A model generated the notes under the pieces. That model saw only the letters and a list, made by a program, of their open reading frames with translations. It searched no databases and had not been told where the DNA came from. From positions 124,001 to 188,000 of the forward strand of contig JAJTEW010000008.1 in the NCBI GenBank assembly GCA_021299875.1: 64,000 nucleotides of DNA, written 5' to 3'. A program made the position numbers and the translations under genes. Each line of letters starts with the position of its first letter. Position 1 is the stretch's first letter. Below, piece after piece: positions 12,330-22,143 of this stretch. Source of the DNA: Comamonadaceae bacterium. GTDB lineage: Bacteria > Pseudomonadota > Gammaproteobacteria > Burkholderiales > Burkholderiaceae_C.

Positions 12330-13422
12330 GCGTGCTGGCGCATTTGCCACTGAAGTGCGACAAATGCTCCCAAAAAGATACCCAAGACCGACAAGAAACT
12401 GCCCAAGCTGGCCCTTGGCCAAAGGTGCAACCCATGGCCAACACACCCCCAACGCCCATCAAGCTGCCACCGATCAGGTGCAAAACCAAGTCTTCGCGGT
12501 GGGCAAAGCCCTCCCACCTGAAAGACCCCTCCAAACGGGCGCTGATGCAGGCACCTGCCAAGACACCCGCCACCGTGATCATGCCCAGCGTCAGTCTCTT
12601 GCTGCCGTCGCTGTAGTACAAAAGCGCGTCAAGCCAATACCCCACAGGCGCGGTGAAACTCAAGGCCTCCATGCGACCACTGTGAGTGGTCAAGAAAACA
12701 GGCTCCAGTGTCAACGGGTGCTCGGGTACAAAACCAAACACGCCAGTCAGCCACCAAAAAGCCACCACCAGCACACCCAAACCTGCGCCTGTGACCCAAT
12801 TGAAAAGCGTGTGAAAGCCGCGCTCTTGCATGACCCAGACCAGCAACAACACAGCCACCAAAACGGCCGACAAACCCCAGGCGTCGGGCAAGGACAATCC
12901 AGTGATCGCAGACAACCACTGACCGACAAAGGGGCCGTGCGGCAAGTTGACACCCACAGGATCCATGAGGTTGACGCGCCAAACAGCGGTCAGGCCTTTC
13001 AGGGTGGCCAAAGCTGCCACGGCCATGGCCATCAAGACGACCAAGGACTTCAAGTTGCCGGCACCCAATCGCACCAAGGATTTGCTGCTGCAGCCAGAAG
13101 CCAAGACCATGCCCAAACCAAACAGCACGCCGCCCAAAAGACCGGAGAGCCAGCTCAGACGCTGGGAGGCGTAAATGGTGTTGGCCGGTTCGATCCAGCC
13201 CACCCAAGCCATCGCTCCAAAACCCAAGATCGCCACAGCCAGGGCCAAGGCCCACTGGCGAAGGCGTGTGGCGTTGCGCATGACCACCCAGTCACTGATG
13301 GCCCCCATGGTGCAAAAGTGACCCCTGTGGATCAAAACACCGGTGGCCAAGGACAGGGCAAAGCCCATGGCCCAAATTTGGACCGTCAGTGACTGCAAAT
13401 CATCGGCCGTGATGGGGGGCAT
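12304..13422 (-). CDS. yeeE: YeeE/YedE-family (thiosulfate/sulfur) transporter, probable frameshift near the C-terminus
   Basis: Multiple TM segments, GCSSKSLVRLGAGNLKSL and GCTFGQG motifs typical of YeeE. The expected hydrophobic tail (ASLGSFLSVLGIFLGAFVALQWQMRQHA*) continues in another frame ending at 12326. Confidence 0.85.
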   Translation of the reverse strand: MPPITADDLQSLTVQIWAMGFALSLATGVLIHRGHFCTMGAISDWVVMRNATRLRQWALALAVAILGFGAMAWVGWIEPANTIYASQRLSWLSGLLGGVLFGLGMVLASGCSSKSLVRLGAGNLKSLVVLMAMAVAALATLKGLTAVWRVNLMDPVGVNLPHGPFVGQWLSAITGLSLPDAWGLSAVLVAVLLLVWVMQERGFHTLFNWVTGAGLGVLVVAFWWLTGVFGFVPEHPLTLEPVFLTTHSGRMEALSFTAPVGYWLDALLYYSDGSKRLTLGMITVAGVLAGACISARLEGSFRWEGFAHREDLVLHLIGGSLMGVGGVLAMGCTFGQGPAWAVSCRSWVSFWEHLSHFSGKCASTHERGCPDA

Positions 13423-13428
13423 GCGAAA

Positions 13429-14268
13429 TCAGCGCAACCGACTCAAGCGTTCACGGGCCGTGCCAGCGGTTTCAGTGGCAGGGTAGGCTTTGACCAAGTC
13501 CTCTAAGGTTTTGCGCGCGGCCTTGAGGTCTTTGAGTTCTACCTGAACGTTGGAGATGGCCAACATGGCTTCGGCAGCCCTGGGGTGCGTTGGCGACTCG
13601 GTCAACAAGCGCTGGAAGTTGACCAGGGCTTCGCGGTAAGCTTTGTTGGCATATTGTGCGTTGCCAAGCCAAAAGAGCACCGAAGGTTTGTAAACGCTGG
13701 TGGGGTAGCGGGACACAAAGCCGGCAAATGCCGCTTGGGCACCCGGGAAATCGCCTTGACGAAACAGCGCCATGGACCGGTCAAAGTCCGACTTTTCTGC
13801 AGGTTCGACCATCGCCTCGCGGCCATCGACGGTGACATTGACAGGCTCAAATCGGCGCAAGCGGTCATCCACCGAAGACAAACTGTCTTTTTGGCGAAGT
13901 TGAACGTCGGTCACATCACGGGCCAAACGCTCTTGTGCGCCCAAACTCTGGGCTAAATCGGCACGCAACTTGTCGATTTGGGATTGCAAATCCAACAAGG
14001 CAGAACGCAGTTGCGCCAGGGATTGGTTGTGCTGCTGATTCAACTGGGTGATCTGCTGGGTTTGCTGCTGGGTTAGCTGCTGGGCCGCTTGTTCCATCAG
14101 TGCACGGTTGGCGGTCTGGGATTGCTCCAGGCGCTGGCGCAAATCCAAGATGGCGCGACGTGCTTCATCATCACCAAACAATGCGGCCTGAGCGTTGCCC
14201 CCCCCAAAAACGACGAGGAGCAACAAAGCAAGGCTGGATTTTTTCAATCCCCAAACAGCTGGAGTCAT
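13429..14268 (-). CDS. cpoB: Cell division coordinator CpoB / YbgF (Tol-Pal system)
   Basis: Signal peptide, N-terminal coiled coil, C-terminal TPR (LFRQGDFPGAQAAFAGFVSRYPTS...YWLGNAQYANKAYREA-type repeats); adjacent to pal and tolB. Confidence 0.92.
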   Translation of the reverse strand: MTPAVWGLKKSSLALLLLVVFGGGNAQAALFGDDEARRAILDLRQRLEQSQTANRALMEQAAQQLTQQQTQQITQLNQQHNQSLAQLRSALLDLQSQIDKLRADLAQSLGAQERLARDVTDVQLRQKDSLSSVDDRLRRFEPVNVTVDGREAMVEPAEKSDFDRSMALFRQGDFPGAQAAFAGFVSRYPTSVYKPSVLFWLGNAQYANKAYREALVNFQRLLTESPTHPRAAEAMLAISNVQVELKDLKAARKTLEDLVKAYPATETAGTARERLSRLR

Positions 14269-14276
14269 GAAAGACC

Positions 14277-14849
14277 TCAATAGCGGATTTCAACGCGGCG
14301 GTTTTTCGCCTGGTCGATGTCAGAGCCCCCTTCGGACAAGAGTTTTTCTTTGCCAAAACTCACCGCCTCCAGTTGGGATTCAGGCACGCCCAACAAACTC
14401 AAAGCCTGGCGAACGGCATCCGCACGCTTTTGACCCAAGGCCAAGTTGTACTCCCGACCACCGCGGTCATCGGTGTGGCCTTCTAGACTGGCTTTGCGCT
14501 GTTTGTTGGCTTGCAAAAACTGGGCATGCGAGGCGATCACGGGTCGGGCCTCGGCCCGAATCACAAAACTGTCGTAATCAAAAAAGACCACATGGGCCAC
14601 GCCCACCGGGCCTTGTCCTGGTGCTTTGGCATCGACCATGACCGTGGGCATGCTCGTTTGCGCGCCCCCTTGGCCCGCACCGATGCCCTGCACGGCCACG
14701 CCAGTGGTTGACGAACTGGGCGCACCTGCAGAAGTTGCCGCCTTGTCTTCGACGGGAACATCGTCCAATTTGACACCCGAGGCGCACCCGCTGAGCACGG
14801 CACACACCACAACCACCGACCAAATTTGCTTCTTCATAATCAACCTCAA
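14277..14849 (-). CDS. pal: Peptidoglycan-associated lipoprotein Pal
   Basis: Lipobox VLSGCASG; OmpA domain VFFDYDSFVIRAEARPVIASHAQFL...LEGHTDDRGGREYNLALGQKRADAV. Confidence 0.97.
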   Translation of the reverse strand: MRLIMKKQIWSVVVVCAVLSGCASGVKLDDVPVEDKAATSAGAPSSSTTGVAVQGIGAGQGGAQTSMPTVMVDAKAPGQGPVGVAHVVFFDYDSFVIRAEARPVIASHAQFLQANKQRKASLEGHTDDRGGREYNLALGQKRADAVRQALSLLGVPESQLEAVSFGKEKLLSEGGSDIDQAKNRRVEIRY

Positions 14850-14873
14850 GGATAAAAAAATGTCTTCACAACT

Positions 14874-16160
14874 TCAGGGCCGCAATGGGCCCCAATGGGG
14901 TTCGCGCAAATCGCCGCCCTGGCCTGCCAAACGGGCCTTGACGCGACCATCCAAGGTGGTCGTCATCAGGGCCTCACCGCCCTGCTGGGTGGCATACACC
15001 AACAAACGGCTGTTGGGGGCAAAGTTGGGGCGTTCATCAAAAGCCGTATCGGTCAATGCGCTGACTTGGCCTGAAGCCAAATCCATCAAGTGGAGTTTGA
15101 AGCCAGCGCCTGTGCGCGAGACATAGGCCAACCAACGGCCATCGGGACTGATCGCAGGTGAAATATTGTAAGTGCCCGAAAAAGTGACCCGCTCTGCGGG
15201 CCCGCCTTGGGCCGGCATTTTATAAATCTGCGGATTCCCACCCCGGTCACTGACAAAAAACAAGGTCTGACCATCGGGCGAAAAGGTCGGCTCGGTGTTG
15301 ATGTTGCCCGAGGTCAAACGCTGAGGTTCCCCTCCCTGCAAGGCCACACGCCACAGCTGCGAGCCACCGTCTCGGCTCAAAGTGGCCACAATGGACCGTC
15401 CATCGGGCGCCCAGGCCGGGGCACTGTTGGAGCCTTTGAAGTTGGCCACCTCGCGGCGCTGACCCGAAGCCAATTCGTGGACATACACCACCGGTTTGCG
15501 GTTTTCAAAGGAAACATAGGCCAATTGGGCACCGCTTGGGGACCAAGAAGGGGAGATGATGGGCTCCGGACTGGTGATGGCAGAACGGGCTCCCTCGCCA
15601 TCCGAGTCGGCCACCCACAAGCTGTAGCGTCCAGAGGACTTGGTAACGTAAGCAATGCGCGAGGTGAAGACACCGGGTGTTCCCGTCAGCTGCTGGTAAA
15701 TCCAGTCGGACAAGCGGTGCGCCGACAAACGCAGATCCGCAGCACCAACGGTGTCCTTGAAATCGGCCTTGGGTTCTCCTTTGACCGCATCCCACAGGCG
15801 CGCGCGCACATCAAAACGCCCATCGGCCAAGCGGGAGACAGAGCCCGCCAGCAAGGCCTCTGCAGACAAGCTGCGCAGGGCTGTCCAATCCGGACGGCTC
15901 ATCTCATCCAGGGCCAAGTTGCCAGTAGGTAGAGGTTTGAATTGGCCTGTCCTCAACAAGTTCGCCTGCACGATGCTGGCTATTTTTTGGGGTGCCTGGG
16001 CTTCCCCTTTGAAGGGTGTCACCAGCACGGGCAATTGGGTCATGCCCACACCCGTGACTTCGACCCTGAATTGAGCCCAAGCAGCGCTGCTGAAGGCCGC
16101 TGCACAGAAAAGGCTCACAAGGAAACCTGTACAGCGTGCTGAAAAGGAGAACAAATTCAT
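14874..16160 (-). CDS. tolB: Tol-Pal system protein TolB
   Basis: Signal peptide, TolB N-terminal domain, WD40-like beta-propeller repeats (SPDGRWLAYVSRTGAG, FSPDGQTLFFVSDRGGNPQIY). Confidence 0.96.
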   Translation of the reverse strand: MNLFSFSARCTGFLVSLFCAAAFSSAAWAQFRVEVTGVGMTQLPVLVTPFKGEAQAPQKIASIVQANLLRTGQFKPLPTGNLALDEMSRPDWTALRSLSAEALLAGSVSRLADGRFDVRARLWDAVKGEPKADFKDTVGAADLRLSAHRLSDWIYQQLTGTPGVFTSRIAYVTKSSGRYSLWVADSDGEGARSAITSPEPIISPSWSPSGAQLAYVSFENRKPVVYVHELASGQRREVANFKGSNSAPAWAPDGRSIVATLSRDGGSQLWRVALQGGEPQRLTSGNINTEPTFSPDGQTLFFVSDRGGNPQIYKMPAQGGPAERVTFSGTYNISPAISPDGRWLAYVSRTGAGFKLHLMDLASGQVSALTDTAFDERPNFAPNSRLLVYATQQGGEALMTTTLDGRVKARLAGQGGDLREPHWGPLRP

Positions 16161-16315
16161 GAACGTCACAGCGTGGGTATCGGGATAAAAGCCGTAATCG
16201 TACACCCTGAACCGTGGTCATTTCATGAAACCCACACAGACGAAGTGATGCGCCCACCCGCGTTTGACCTGGGCAGCGCCGAGGCAGGTGGGGCCTGCTT
16301 ACAATCCACAGACCC

Positions 16316-18109
16316 ATGTCCTCATCCACAACCCCCACCGCTTCGGCCATCGTCCAACCCAGCATTCGCCAAAGGTTGCTGCGTCTGAAGCCCTATTTTG
16401 TCCGTCAAAAGTGGGTTTGGGCCCTGGCCTTGGGGGCCACTTTGTTGGCGGCGCTCACCGAACCCTTGATCCCAGCCTTGTTTCAGCCTTTGCTGGACAA
16501 CGGATTTGCCGAGAACAAACTGCCTTTGTGGTCGATTCCTTTGGCAGTCATTGGTCTCTTTGCTGTGCGTGGCTTGGCACACTTTGTTGCCCAATATGCC
16601 TTGGCCCGGGTCACCAACGACGGCATGGAAAAACTGCGCAGCGATCTCTTTGCCAAGCTGGTGCGCTCAGATTTGTCGCTTTTCAGCCGTCAATCGGCCA
16701 GCGCCCTGTCCAACACTGTGGTGTACGAGGTGCAAGTCGGTGCCTCCCAGTTGGTGTCGGCGCTGATTGGCTTGACCCGCGATGGTTTCACCTTGTTGGC
16801 TTTGGTGGGCTATTTGATGTGGCTCAATTGGCAGCTGACCTTGGTGGTATTCACGGTGGCGCCCGGTTTAAGTTGGGTCATGAAGGTGTTGTCGCGTCGG
16901 CTTTATGGCTTGACCAAAGAAAGCCAGCAAGCGACTGACCATCTCGCCTATGTGGTGGAAGAAAACGTGCTGGCCCACCGCATGGTGCGGCTGCACGGTG
17001 CGCAGGCTCAACAAATTGGCCGATTCAATGCGCTGGGTCAACGCCTGAGACGCTTGGCGCTCAAATCCACCGTGGCCTCCGCGGCCATGACGCCACTGAC
17101 CCAAATCATGGCAGCCATCGCACTGTCTTTGGTGTTGGTGATCGCCTTGGTGCAAAGCCGCGATGTGGGCTCTGGTGCGACGGTGGGTGGTTTTGTGGCC
17201 TTCATCACCGCCATGCTGATGTTGATTGCACCCATCAAACGCTTGGCCGATGTCGCCAACCCCATCACCAGAGGGCTGGCAGCCCTAGAAAGGGGCTTGG
17301 GACTGATGCACGATGCCCCGGAAGAGGCCCAAGGCCAACACGCAGTGCCCAGGGTGAAGGGCGCCATCGCGTGGCAAGACGTGTCTGTTCAGTTCACGGC
17401 CGATGGCGAAGCGGCCCTGTCCCATATCCAACTGGCCGTGCAACCCGGGGAAACCGTGGCTTTGGTCGGTACATCAGGTGCCGGCAAAACCACCTTGATT
17501 CAATTGTTGCCACGTTTTTTGAACCCCACCAGCGGCGAGGTGTTGCTGGACGGCGTGCCATTGCCCCATTGGCAGTTAGAGAGCCTGCGCAGCCAATTGG
17601 CCATGGTCAGCCAAGATGTTGTGATGCTCAATGACAGCTTGGCGGCCAACGTGAGTTTGGGCCAGTCACCCGACAAGGTCAAAGTTGAGTACTGCCTGCA
17701 GGCAGCCAATTTGTGGGCGCATGTGCAGACGCTGCCACACGGCATAGACACCGAACTGGGACACAACGCCAACCAACTCTCAGGTGGGCAGCGACAGAGG
17801 CTGGCGATTGCCCGGGCCTTGTACAAAGATGCGCCCATTTTGATCTTGGACGAGGCCACCTCGGCGCTGGACAACGAATCCGAGCGGCTGGTGCAAGACG
17901 CCTTGCAAAAACTGATGCACGGTCGAACCACCTTGATCGTGGCACACCGTTTGTCCACCATCGAACACGCCGATCGGGTGATCGTGATGGAGCGCGGCCA
18001 TATTGTGGAGCAAGGGGCCCCAGCCCAGTTGCTGGCGCTGGGAGGCGCCTATGCCCGCTTGCACCACAGAGGCGAATGGACCGGCGAAGCCGAAACTTCC
18101 AAGGCTTGA
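16316..18109 (+). CDS. msbA: Lipid A export ABC transporter permease/ATPase MsbA
   Basis: 597 aa TMD-NBD fusion; VALVGTSGAGKTTLIQLLPRF, LSGGQRQRLAIARALYKDAPILILDEATSALD. Confidence 0.94.
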   Translation: MSSSTTPTASAIVQPSIRQRLLRLKPYFVRQKWVWALALGATLLAALTEPLIPALFQPLLDNGFAENKLPLWSIPLAVIGLFAVRGLAHFVAQYALARVTNDGMEKLRSDLFAKLVRSDLSLFSRQSASALSNTVVYEVQVGASQLVSALIGLTRDGFTLLALVGYLMWLNWQLTLVVFTVAPGLSWVMKVLSRRLYGLTKESQQATDHLAYVVEENVLAHRMVRLHGAQAQQIGRFNALGQRLRRLALKSTVASAAMTPLTQIMAAIALSLVLVIALVQSRDVGSGATVGGFVAFITAMLMLIAPIKRLADVANPITRGLAALERGLGLMHDAPEEAQGQHAVPRVKGAIAWQDVSVQFTADGEAALSHIQLAVQPGETVALVGTSGAGKTTLIQLLPRFLNPTSGEVLLDGVPLPHWQLESLRSQLAMVSQDVVMLNDSLAANVSLGQSPDKVKVEYCLQAANLWAHVQTLPHGIDTELGHNANQLSGGQRQRLAIARALYKDAPILILDEATSALDNESERLVQDALQKLMHGRTTLIVAHRLSTIEHADRVIVMERGHIVEQGAPAQLLALGGAYARLHHRGEWTGEAETSKA

Positions 18110-18202
18110 CAGGGCCCAGAGCTCACCCCGTGGTCAATGGGCGTGGCAAAAGCACATGGAACCGCGCAAGTCACGGACCCAACGGCAGTTTGACGGGGCC
18201 TT

Positions 18203-19675
18203 TTAAAGCAGCACGATGTCGTATTGCTCGGGGCTCATGCTGGCTTCGACTTGCAGCGAAATCGGCTTGGCGATGAAATCCGAGAGCCCCGCCAAGTGCT
18301 GGCTTTCTTCGTCCAGCAATAAATCGATGACGGACGAGGTGGCCACGATGCGGAACTCACGCGGGTTGAACTGACGCGCTTCGCGCAAGATCTCGCGCAA
18401 GATGTCGTACACCACCGAGCGCGGTGTCTTGACGATGCCTTTGCCCTGACAGCTTGGACAGGGTTCGCACAGCATGTGGGCCAACGACTCGCGGGTGCGT
18501 TTTCGAGTCATCTCGAGCAAACCCAGCGATGAGAACCCCCCCGCCATGGTTTTGACCCGATCTCGGGCGAGCTGCTTGCGAAACTCGGACAGCACGGCCT
18601 CCTGATGCTCAGGGCGGGCCATGTCGATGAAATCGGCGATGACAATGCCACCCAAATTACGCAGGCGCAATTGACGCGCAATGGCCTGAGCAGCTTCCAA
18701 ATTGGTTTTGAAAATCGTGTCTTCGAAATTGCGCGCACCGACGTAACCGCCGGTGTTCACGTCCACCGTGGTGAGCGCCTCGGTCTGGTCGATGATCAGG
18801 TAGCCACCCGACTTCAGCTCCACCCTGCGGCCCAGCGCCTTGGCAATTTCCTCATCGATCGCATAGAGGTCAAAGATGGGCCGCTCGCCTTTGTAGTGCT
18901 GCAAGCGCTCGGCCGCTTTGGGCATGAACTCCTGCCCAAAAGCCTGAAGCTTGGCAAATTGTTCTTGCGAATCGATTCGAATACTTTGGGTGGCCTCGCC
19001 CACCAGGTCGCGCAATACCCTTTGCAAAAGTGTCAGATCTTGGTGCAACAAGGAGCCGGGCGGCAAACGCAGCGACGCCTCTTTGGTGCGCGCCCAAGTC
19101 TTGCGCAAGTAAGCGATGTCGTCATTCAACTCCTCGTCGCTGGAATCTTCCGCATTGGTGCGCAATATGAAACCGCCCCCGGCGGAGCCCACCAAAGCTT
19201 GAAGCCTTTGACGCAGCGCATCGCGCTGGTCTGCGGGGATTTTTTGGGAGACACCGATGTGGTCGTCCTGCGGCAGGTACACCAAATGGCGTCCCGCGAT
19301 GCTGATTTGGGTGGACAGCCGGGCGCCTTTGGTGCCCATGGGGTCTTTGATGACCTGCACCATGATGGCGCGGCCCTCAAACACCTGCTTTTCAATGGGC
19401 ACCAGCGGCTGGCCCGTGCGAGCCGCTGTGGTCTCGCCCTCGGCGTGCTTTTGCCACAAGTCGGCCACATGCAAAAAAGCCGCTTTGTCCAGGCCGATGT
19501 CAATGAAGGCCGACTGCATGCCCGGCAGAACGCGCGCCACTTTGCCCAGGTACACATTACCCACCAGGCCACGCTCAAGCGAGCGCTCGACATGCAACTC
19601 TTGCACCGCGCCCAACTCGACCACCGCGACCCGTGTTTCCTGAGGCGACCAATTGACCAAAATATCTTGTTGCAT
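18203..19675 (-). CDS. rng: Ribonuclease G
   Basis: MQQDILVNWSPQETRVAVVE..., S1 domain, DVNTGGYVGARNFEDTIFKTNLEAAQAIARQLRLRNLGGIVIADFIDM, CPSCQGKG zinc link. Confidence 0.96.
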   Translation of the reverse strand: MQQDILVNWSPQETRVAVVELGAVQELHVERSLERGLVGNVYLGKVARVLPGMQSAFIDIGLDKAAFLHVADLWQKHAEGETTAARTGQPLVPIEKQVFEGRAIMVQVIKDPMGTKGARLSTQISIAGRHLVYLPQDDHIGVSQKIPADQRDALRQRLQALVGSAGGGFILRTNAEDSSDEELNDDIAYLRKTWARTKEASLRLPPGSLLHQDLTLLQRVLRDLVGEATQSIRIDSQEQFAKLQAFGQEFMPKAAERLQHYKGERPIFDLYAIDEEIAKALGRRVELKSGGYLIIDQTEALTTVDVNTGGYVGARNFEDTIFKTNLEAAQAIARQLRLRNLGGIVIADFIDMARPEHQEAVLSEFRKQLARDRVKTMAGGFSSLGLLEMTRKRTRESLAHMLCEPCPSCQGKGIVKTPRSVVYDILREILREARQFNPREFRIVATSSVIDLLLDEESQHLAGLSDFIAKPISLQVEASMSPEQYDIVLL

Positions 19676-19698
19676 GGATGAAATCGGGTTGAATCAAT

Positions 19699-20301
19699 TC
19701 AGCAGCGCACGCCCAAACTGCGCAGCAGGGCGGCTGTTTCAAAAAGCGGCAGGCCCATGATGCCCGAATAACTGCCTCGGATGGTTTCAATATGGGCCGC
19801 TGCCCTGCCCTGAACGCCATAGGCACCAGCTTTGCCCATGGGCTCACCGGTCGCTACATAGGCGTTGATTTGTGCGGGTGTCATGGGCGCCAATCGCACC
19901 CAAGACTCGGACACAGCCGACACCCGCTTGGCGCCCTTTTGCACCGCCACAGCCGTCAACACCCGATGGTTGTGGCCTGCCAAACGCCTGAGCATGCGCA
20001 CCGCATCGACCTCGTTGGCGGGTTTGCCCAAAATCTCAGGCCCCAAGCACACGGTGGTGTCGGCGCACAGCACGGGCGCCGCGGGCAAGCCCTGACGCGT
20101 CAGACGCTGCATTGCAGCATCGAGTTTGAGCCCGGTCACCCGCGCCACATAGCGCGCAGGCGCTTCAGCGCCATGCACATTTTCCAGAGACTCGGCGTCC
20201 TCGTCAGGCGAGGCCAAAAGCAGCTTGTGGGCCACACCGATCTGGTCAAGAAGCTGACTGCGCCGAGGGCTTTGGGAGGCGAGGTAAATGAAGTCGCTCA
20301 T
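19699..20301 (-). CDS. maf: Maf family nucleoside triphosphate pyrophosphatase
   Basis: [23 protein letters not shown] (SxSPRR motif), [20 protein letters not shown] track start 20496 trimmed to ATG at 20301. Confidence 0.95.
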   Translation of the reverse strand: MSDFIYLASQSPRRSQLLDQIGVAHKLLLASPDEDAESLENVHGAEAPARYVARVTGLKLDAAMQRLTRQGLPAAPVLCADTTVCLGPEILGKPANEVDAVRMLRRLAGHNHRVLTAVAVQKGAKRVSAVSESWVRLAPMTPAQINAYVATGEPMGKAGAYGVQGRAAAHIETIRGSYSGIMGLPLFETAALLRSLGVRC

Positions 20302-20765
20302 TCGCGGTGGTAAGGATGATTGGCATTGATGGACCAAGCGCGGTAGAGCTGCTCGATCAAGAGCACCCGGGCCATGGCGTGGGGCAAAGTCATGTCGGAC
20401 AAGCGGATGCGCTCGTGCGCGGCTTGCCTGAACTCTGGCTCGAGACCGTCTGGGCCGCCAATGACCAAGGCCACATCGTCCCCGCCAAGTTGCCATTGAG
20501 TCAAGCGGGTGGCGAGGGCCTGGGTGGTGAGCTGGGTGCCCCGCTCGTCGAGGACCACGGTGCGGGTCCCTCTCGGTATGGCAGCCTCGATGCGCTGACG
20601 CTCGGCCGCAAAGAGGTTGGGCAAGGTTTTCGAACCCCGAGGCTCGGTTTTCACGGCCTTGAGCTCGACCTTGATCTCAGGCGGAAAACGTTTGGCGTAG
20701 TCGTCCCAAGCTGTTTGAGCCCAATCGGGCACCCGCAGGCCGACCGCAACGATCAGCAGCTTCAT
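20298..20765 (-). CDS. rlmH: 23S rRNA (pseudouridine1915-N3)-methyltransferase RlmH
   Basis: [28 protein letters not shown]...[19 protein letters not shown]...[47 protein letters not shown]. Confidence 0.97.
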   Translation of the reverse strand: MKLLIVAVGLRVPDWAQTAWDDYAKRFPPEIKVELKAVKTEPRGSKTLPNLFAAERQRIEAAIPRGTRTVVLDERGTQLTTQALATRLTQWQLGGDDVALVIGGPDGLEPEFRQAAHERIRLSDMTLPHAMARVLLIEQLYRAWSINANHPYHRE

Positions 20766-20771
20766 GCAGGA

Positions 20772-21488
20772 TCAATCGGCTTTGCGGCGGGTGGCCGCTT
20801 GCACGGTCTTGCGTGCCGGGGCCTTTTTGGCCGCTGGTTTGGCAGCAGGCTTGGCCGAGGGCTTACCCACCGTCTTCAGCGTGGGCTTGCTGGTGGGTTT
20901 GCTGGCTTTCGGGGTTGATTTGGCAGCCGTTTTGGCGGGTACTTTGGCCGCTGGTTTGGACGCTTTAGCAGGCGCCTTCAACGCGGGTTTGGCCTTGGCG
21001 GCGGACTTCTTGGCCACGGGTGTTGGGGCCGTGGTGGATTTGGCCGCGGCTTTACCCGTGCCTTTTTTGGCCACTGAATTTTGAATATGGCCTTTGACTT
21101 CGGCCGAAGCCAATGGCTTGGGCGCACCCAACTTCAAGCGCACAGGGGTACCGCCCCAAATTTCTTCTAGGTGGTAGTAGGTGCGAATGGTGGGCTGCAT
21201 GATGTGCACCACGGCAGGACCGCAATCGACAATGATCCATTCGCCGTTGTCTTCGCCCTCGATGCGGGGCTTGCCAAAACCGGCGTTGCGCACCTTGTCG
21301 CGCACGCTGGCGGCCAGCGCCTTGGTCTGACGGTTCGAAGTGCCCGAGGCGATGATGACCCGCTCGAACAGCGAAGACAGGTGCTCGGTGTCAAACACTT
21401 GGATTTCTTGGGCCTTGACGTCTTCCAGTGCGTCCACAATGGCCCGCTGAAGTTTCTGGATGTCTTTTTTGGCGGCGGTTTCGGTCAT
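20772..21488 (-). CDS. rsfS: Ribosome silencing factor RsfS with a long Lys/Ala/Pro-rich C-terminal tail
   Basis: VDALEDVKAQEIQVFDTEHLSSLFERVIIASGTSNRQTKALA...DCGPAVVHIMQPTIRTYYHLEEIWG, then about 100 aa of AKPAAK/APAKA-type low complexity. Confidence 0.95.
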   Translation of the reverse strand: MTETAAKKDIQKLQRAIVDALEDVKAQEIQVFDTEHLSSLFERVIIASGTSNRQTKALAASVRDKVRNAGFGKPRIEGEDNGEWIIVDCGPAVVHIMQPTIRTYYHLEEIWGGTPVRLKLGAPKPLASAEVKGHIQNSVAKKGTGKAAAKSTTAPTPVAKKSAAKAKPALKAPAKASKPAAKVPAKTAAKSTPKASKPTSKPTLKTVGKPSAKPAAKPAAKKAPARKTVQAATRRKAD

Positions 21489-22129
21489 CAAGGGAGCCTG
21501 TAAAGGTGGTGTTCGTGAATATAGCGCTCTACAGCGGGGGGGACCAAGCCGGTCAGGGCTTGCTCTGTGGCCGCCAGCGCACGGATTTCCGTGGCGCTGT
21601 GGGGCATTTGCGGCATGTCCAGAGAGCGAATGCGCGCTTGCAGCGTGTCAGAAATCGAAGGGAACGATTCAGGCGCATCCGAATCTTGATTCCAGGCTCG
21701 CATGGCCATATCACGACCTGCGGCGCAGATTATAGCCATGCGGGCAATTTGGCCGATCTGATGCCATGACGGCAGCGATCGCCGCTGGTCATCACCGATC
21801 AGCAAATACAACTGTGCCTGGGGGTATTCGTGCTGCAACTCCAGCAGGGTGTCGATGGTGTAACTGGGCCCGGCGCGAAGGATTTCGCGTTCGTCCACCG
21901 TCGCTTGCGGCAATGACTCAAATGCCAAACGCGACATGGCCAAGCGGTCAGCAGCATCCGACAGTTGTCGCGGCTTGTGCCAAGCCTGCCCTGTCGGCAA
22001 GACATGAACCCGGTCGAGCTGCATCTGGTTGATGGCAGCCTCCACCAAGGCCAGATGGGCCCGATGCGGCGGGTCAAAGGCCCCGCCAAAAACGCCCAAG
22101 CGCTGCACACAGGTCCGGGTGTTCGGCAT
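21488..22129 (-). CDS. nadD: Nicotinate-nucleotide adenylyltransferase NadD
   Basis: RLGVFGGAFDPPHRAHLALVEAA (GGxFDPxHxGH), nucleotidyltransferase fold. Start uncertain (TTG at 22147 or ATG at 22129). Confidence 0.95.
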   Translation of the reverse strand: MPNTRTCVQRLGVFGGAFDPPHRAHLALVEAAINQMQLDRVHVLPTGQAWHKPRQLSDAADRLAMSRLAFESLPQATVDEREILRAGPSYTIDTLLELQHEYPQAQLYLLIGDDQRRSLPSWHQIGQIARMAIICAAGRDMAMRAWNQDSDAPESFPSISDTLQARIRSLDMPQMPHSATEIRALAATEQALTGLVPPAVERYIHEHHLYRLP

Positions 22130-22143
22130 TGCGAAAGGCAGGT

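Noticed and set aside
12328-13392. 354-aa plus-strand ORF antisense to yeeE
   Set aside because: Composition (Gln/His/Thr-rich) mirrors the TM codons of yeeE; no motif.
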